Positions 59,594-64,000 of a stretch of 64,000 bases of DNA are shown here, one piece after another. Location: assembly GCA_027579435.1 (NCBI GenBank), contig JANBPK010000922.1:1-64000 (forward strand), written 5' to 3'. The notes beneath the pieces were generated by a model, which was not told where the DNA came from, did not search any database, and worked only from the letters and a program-made list of their open reading frames with translations. A program made the translations under genes and the position numbers. The stretch comes from Candolleomyces eurysporus. Its lineage: Eukaryota; Basidiomycota; Agaricomycetes; Agaricales; Psathyrellaceae. The first letter of the stretch is position 1. Every line of letters starts with the position of its first letter.

Positions 59594-61395
59594 ATCTGTG
59601 ACGATCGCTGGTGGGTGATTGAACAGAACGCTTTCTTGAGCTTTTATGAATGTCAAAAGAAATGACGTATACGTACATTCAGGAACCATACCCAGGGGCC
59701 TTGGCCGTGAAACGCGCATTGCGGAGAACTTGCGGAGAACAAGTCCTAAATCGAACAAATTTTGTACATGTCCATCGCCGGCGGCCCAGTGTCGGTGTGA
59801 CCAGGTACTTGTTACGAACCTAGAAATGGAAGGAAATTCCAAGGCGTAGGGCACATTATTTATAGATGGCCTGGGTTCGATGGACTGTCGACTGGCGTAC
59901 ACTTACAGCCAGCCAGTCAATCAGTCGTACAGCGGGTATCTGTATTATAGGAAGAGCTCGGATCACTGGCAAGCTTGACTTCCCCTGGTGTGGCCTGGGG
60001 TACGAACAATTTTCAACGAACGAGTCCCGACCTAGAGTCAGCCAATCGATCACGGAGGGGAGGAAGAAGAAGGCTGACGGGTTGAGGCTTCTCCTCTTCT
60101 CCCCCTGCTCAGCTCACGCGACCTTGCTTTGAAACACGAGCCCAATTGCAGACCCGACCATAGGGACCGCCCTGCACTTTACACAAGAAGCCAGAGACGA
60201 GATGGCATTTGCATTGCTTTCCCTGCTCGGCAATGCGAAGCGCGCCAACAAGTCCTCAAGTCCGAGACCAAATCGATCAAGAAGACGCACACCGCAGAGA
60301 AGGGAAATGGGAGGAAGGGGAGAACGTCTTGGAATGGAAATCTGATTGACCGAACGGGCAGTGTTCGACTAACTTTTCGGACACGCTCGGCAACCCTGAC
60401 CATGTGTAAGGGATGGGTCAAAGGTGCCGACCAGGTTGCATGACATCGGGCGGGGAAGATGAAAGCGGTGGAGAGGTTGTTCGTTTTGCATCCGGAGAGA
60501 AAAGATTTGCCTAGGCTTTTGTTCGAGATTGATGGAGAATCGGATCCTAGGTTGGGGACTCTAATGCCGGTGAGCGGTTACCCTCCTTCGAGCTTAGTCA
60601 TTGTCCCGAAACTTTAGCCTGCTGCCTTGCCCAGCTACTCATCTTAGGTCGGCCTGATTCTATTACATTCAAATAGCGTCTGCCTTGCAATTCCTAACTT
60701 GGGGATCTTTTCTCTCTCACTACCAGGATCCCCCTATTTGCCTGAACCATTGAGGGTTTGAAGTGGGTGGTCAGCTCGCTAGGGCGGGGAGAAGGACTCT
60801 GCTCCCGAGTTATTGACCTGCACCGATAACTTGAAACGACCGGCTGGATATGCAAATGTATTCAAAAGGCCAACTAGCCTGACTAAATGTCGAATAGCTG
60901 GCAGCTGATACTGCACATTAATTCAAAACTTGATGCTGGACCTCATTTCAATCCTCCTTCTCAATTCACCCGATAACGCGCTTTTATCTGACGCCGCAAC
61001 GTTGCTGTATCGCTGTGCGATGATTGGTGGATCCCTCCTTTGGTCATATTGAATAGACGGGCTATTAGAAGATCGAGGCTCCTAGATTTGGTGAGATGGG
61101 GTACGGCAACAAGCCTCGGACCTTGTGGGGGTTATATTACTGGAATTCGAGGGTGTGCGTGTGTTCAGCGTTTAGAAGTGGCGGGTCAGCTGGGATTAAA
61201 GGGGAGGATGTTTCCGAGTTATCGATCTACATCGATGGTTTTCGGGCCCAAGCCAGGTCTTTGACCGAGTTCCTACCACCTTCGACGACAGTCCAGTCAG
61301 GCTACAAAGTGCAAGCACGTTCTGACCTATATAATCGAGATCCTCTAAGTCACCCTCAGACCAGAATCAACCGGAACTATTCGCAACAAGACAAC
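59594..61395. other. Divergent intergenic region, 1.8 kb
   Basis: Between the GMC gene (-) and the gene at 61396 (+). A small plus-strand frame at about 60459-60620 (MKAVERLFVLHPERKDLPRL) has protein-like composition but no partner exon I can support. Otherwise promoter sequence. Confidence 0.4.
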
Positions 61396-62734
61396 ATGGC
61401 AGTCACCACTGTGCCCATCGTCAACTTCCTCGATTACCTCTCCCAAAACCCTGATCCCTACAACGACTGTGATGTGATCAGCGTCACTCACGCAAAGAAC
61501 CTCGATTCTCGCGTCAAACATGAATACCTCCACCTCATCATCCGTCACCGAATCACCAATCGTTGGCGTCGTCTCATTGCGGAACGTCAAAATACTCAGG
61601 ACCAAGTCATTATCGGCTTCTGGCCTTGGGTTGATCAAGGAGGCTCAGCTAGTAGCAGCGGCCCAATAGCCTTAGGTAACTTGGAGATACCCAATCCTCT
61701 CCTAATGCGTAACCTACACTTCGAACCACTCAATCTCCAATCCGTTGCGAAAGTACTCGTGGAGGTGCATCGCCAAAAACCCAACTATAATTTCTTTTTT
61801 GCCAATTGTTACTGGTATTCCGATGCGGTCTTCCGAATCTTCCAGGGAATGACACGCGGCACGCAATATAGAAAGTGGTCATGGCTGTCTTTCAGGGGTA
61901 TCCCTCTTATTCTTGCCGTAGGTTACTCTTGCTGCTTACACTTTCAAAAATACTTGTAACGTTACTGATATTTTCTGTTAGTTTAGTGCTCTCCAAGCAG
62001 CCATAAAGTTCAAGAAAGAAATGGAAACAGTCTTGGAGGGAGCAGCCACAGCTGACAGCGCCGAAAAAGAAGACAAAAATGCTGAAAGCAAGGATACCCC
62101 GGAAGCCCACAAAGCCACAGGAAACACAGCGAATTCCGACGTCTCCATCTTTGAGGAGAACGAATTGTCGGACGTAAGTTGCCAGCCGCCACACTCACTA
62201 CGCGTTGCGTTCCTGAACAGCGGATGGTTTGTAGGAATCTGAGAGCACAAAATATGCTATGGAGCAAGTTAGCGTCATATCGAACCTCGATCTCGATGTA
62301 AGTCATTTTCTCGCCCACGATTGCCTTGTATATCTGATTCTACTGACTGCCTAAAACCACATCCCTAGGAGCCAGAGATTCGCCGTGTAACTAAAGAACG
62401 CAAAGAAGAGATCAGCGTGTTCTCAACACTTGTTCTAGCCAACCCTGAGAAAGAAGCAAATCTGGCGTTCTTTGAAAGCTGCTTGAGTAGCAGCAAAGAG
62501 GTGAATATTGATCCCTCGTTCTATTTGTTCACATTGATGACAACTTGGATGTAGGCCGAAGTCGGCCAAGATGCCCATCCTGATCCATTCGTTGGCAAAC
62601 TTGTTGCCAGGGTGGTTGATATTGGTTCGGTAGAGGCTCCATCCAAAGAAGAAGAAGCCCGCTACGAAGAGGCAATTCGTGCTTTTGCTGGAGCAGTTTT
62701 GAGGCAGGTTCGTCAGGATGGGATTGTCTTCTGA
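61396..62734 (+). CDS. Unrecognised agaric protein with Asn-Cys-Tyr-Trp motif
   Basis: Five exons (61396-61917, 61982-62173, 62235-62297, 62369-62500, 62555-62734), 362 residues, all GT-AG and in phase. The N-terminal ~170 residues form a compact domain: VPIVNFLDYLSQNPDPYNDC, a strand with His residues (YLHLIIRHRI), VAKVLVEVHR, then YNFFFANCYWYSDAVFRIF. A His-rich strand followed by an N-C-Y/W motif recalls papain-like NlpC/LRAT-type folds, where the Cys would be the nucleophile; this is a guess from pattern. The C-terminal half is acidic, helical and low complexity (EKEDKNAESKDTPEAHKATG). There is no signal peptide. Confidence 0.82.
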
Positions 62735-63103
62735 GAATATGTGGCGCCTATTGAGATTTTGATGCTCTCCTGACTCTAACCTTTGTTTTCCGATCGCTTG
62801 CGTGCTATCCTCTCCGTCCGTCGTCCTTACCGAAGCTGTGCCAGTCATAAAGTACTGTAGTGTCATAACTACTCCTTTTCACGAATTCCAGGGTGGAGAG
62901 GTAGTAGGTTAACGCGACTCCTATTCCCAATTAACGACATTTTGATTCGGGTACATTGTACCTGGCTCACACAGCTCTTCTACAAACGTTTGGATCAAAT
63001 GCCCGTAACGCATCGAACTGCTTAGTGCATCCATGCTAGGTCCCAGAAAAGAACTCGAAATTTGTCACATATAGCCTCTGATACGAATTGTAACCACATG
63101 CCA
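62735..63103. other. Convergent intergenic region
   Basis: No gene seen; 3' UTRs of the flanking genes expected. Confidence 0.6.
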
Positions 63104-63890
63104 TTACTCCAAGCTTTGGCGAAACATAAGGTCGCTACGCAAAGTGTACTTTAACCCCTTGACGACATCCTCCCCGCTGTGCCAGAGACCTCTTTGTTGG
63201 AATATCAGCACCCTCCCTTTCTTCGGCTCAACATCATACGCGCGTTTGGCCCTCAAGTCGTGGAATCGTGTTGCTCCACCTTCAACGCCATCATTCCCGA
63301 GATAGATTTGGATGGTAACTCTTGATTTGCGTCCATCGGGGAGTTCCAGCTGACCATCACAATGTTCTCGGAAATAGTGTCCTGGGCCATAGCGAAGGTA
63401 GCTGAGGCGTTCGTTCAGACTACGGAATCGGTGTCAGAATTAGAATTTTTGAAGCGCTTCCACTGGCCAGAAAAAGTCGAAAACCTGCTCACCCGACAAG
63501 TTTCCAGGTGCCCTTGATGCGACCTGGAGCAGAGACAATTGTTGCCCAAGAACTGCCTGGCTCAATCTCGATCAGTTCTTGGACGTGAGGCAGGATGCGT
63601 TGGAAGATGGCTGCTGCAGCGTCATGATCGAACCGCAGGATTCTCTCGCTGTTGCGATAGTCGGTGTCCACGTATTGTTGGTGCGCCTCCAAGCCATAGT
63701 GAACAGCTGCTGGAGCCCATTTTGTATCGGACTCCGCCAAGGCGATTAGAGCATCACATTCTTCCGAGCTGAAGAGGTTGTCAATGACTTTGGCGTAGGA
63801 TCGATTATACTTGCGAGCCAGAGGGGTGGTCGACCAGTCGAGAACGGGTGCTGGCTCCTGGTTTGGTCTTGGCTCGAGAGTCAGCTTCAT
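63104..63890 (-). CDS. Prolyl-4-hydroxylase-like 2-oxoglutarate/Fe(II) dioxygenase
   Basis: Two exons (63493-63890, 63104-63419; 73-bp intron), 237 residues. N-terminal KVIDNLFSSEECDALIALAE is the usual lead-in. The double-stranded helix carries RLSYLRYGPGHYFREHCDG, giving the metal ligands His and Asp in HCD. It then carries GGATRFHD, VLIFQQRGLWHSGEDVVKG with the distal His, and a Lys/Arg for 2-oxoglutarate (GLKYTLRSDLMF). All catalytic ligands are present. There is no signal peptide, unlike collagen-type enzymes; such cytosolic forms often modify regulatory proteins or act as general oxygenases. Substrate unknown. Confidence 0.92.
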
Positions 63891-63961
63891 GAGGTCGGGC
63901 TTGTTAGGGGGGAAGAACGAGGATGGACAAAGGGCGATCGATGATCTGTATCAAGTGACCG

Positions 63962-63971
63962 TCCTTTATAT
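63962..63971 (-). promoter_or_regulatory. TATA box of the dioxygenase gene
   Basis: Minus-strand ATATAAAG stands about 75 bp upstream of the ATG at 63890. Motif and position only. Confidence 0.45.
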
Positions 63972-64000
63972 CCTTCGAATTTCGCCCGTTGGAGCATTTA

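Noticed and set aside
1..64000. CRISPR array, operon or bacterial defence system
   Set aside because: Spliceosomal introns throughout; direct repeats present are minisatellite-like without unique spacers.

Overview
The window looks like nuclear DNA of a mushroom-forming basidiomycete (Agaricomycetes). Genes are split by many 45-90 bp GT-AG introns. Families typical of that group dominate: large LRR-type F-box proteins, a TPR-CHAT protein, a short ubiquitin-like protein, DUF4360 and DUF4112 proteins, a GMC oxidoreductase and a caleosin. Gene models below were built by hand from splice signals; in every multi-exon model whose exon ends are listed the exon lengths sum to a whole number of codons.

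Layout. 0-9.4 kb: a 61-bp tandem repeat, a short ubiquitin-like gene (-), a larger repeat family (3.7-4.3 kb, with a relic at 9.3 kb) and a 1281-residue C2-like/TPR/CHAT protease-like gene (+). 9.5-13.5 kb: two F-box genes (-), one carrying an in-frame stop. 15-19.5 kb: a PSP1-domain gene (+) and a short-chain dehydrogenase (-) facing each other. 19.7-25.4 kb: a MITE-like inverted repeat and three tandem F-box copies (+), the middle one dead. 25.9-29.8 kb: a DUF4112 membrane protein (-), an eroded foreign-looking block and a secreted DUF4360 protein (-). 30-34 kb: relics (F-box-like, caleosin-like) around a small C2H2 zinc-finger gene. 34.2-40.7 kb: a conserved core with an auxin-efflux-carrier-like transporter, COP9 signalosome subunit 7 and a low-complexity protein, all +. 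40.7-44.4 and 45-47.9 kb: gene-poor. 44.4-49.5 kb: FKBP12-type prolyl isomerase, anaphase-promoting complex subunit 11 and caleosin, all -. 49.8-56.5 kb: a second F-box group with one relic and two longer genes. 57-64 kb: a secreted GMC oxidoreductase (-), an unrecognised five-exon gene (+) and a prolyl-4-hydroxylase-like dioxygenase (-).

Functionally, three housekeeping genes belong to ubiquitin control (Csn7, Apc11) or its substrate-recruitment side (the F-box genes), but they are dispersed and do not form an operon. The accessory ends of the window combine rapidly duplicating F-box genes, a ubiquitin-like protein and a CHAT protease, a mixture that in fungi suggests non-self response or programmed-death loci; that is inference.

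A technical point affects reading of the whole window. Almost every N lies directly left of a homopolymer run. In all six coding cases deleting the N restores one open frame, and two unmarked 8-base runs also need one base fewer. Apparent frameshifts at those places should not be read as pseudogenes.
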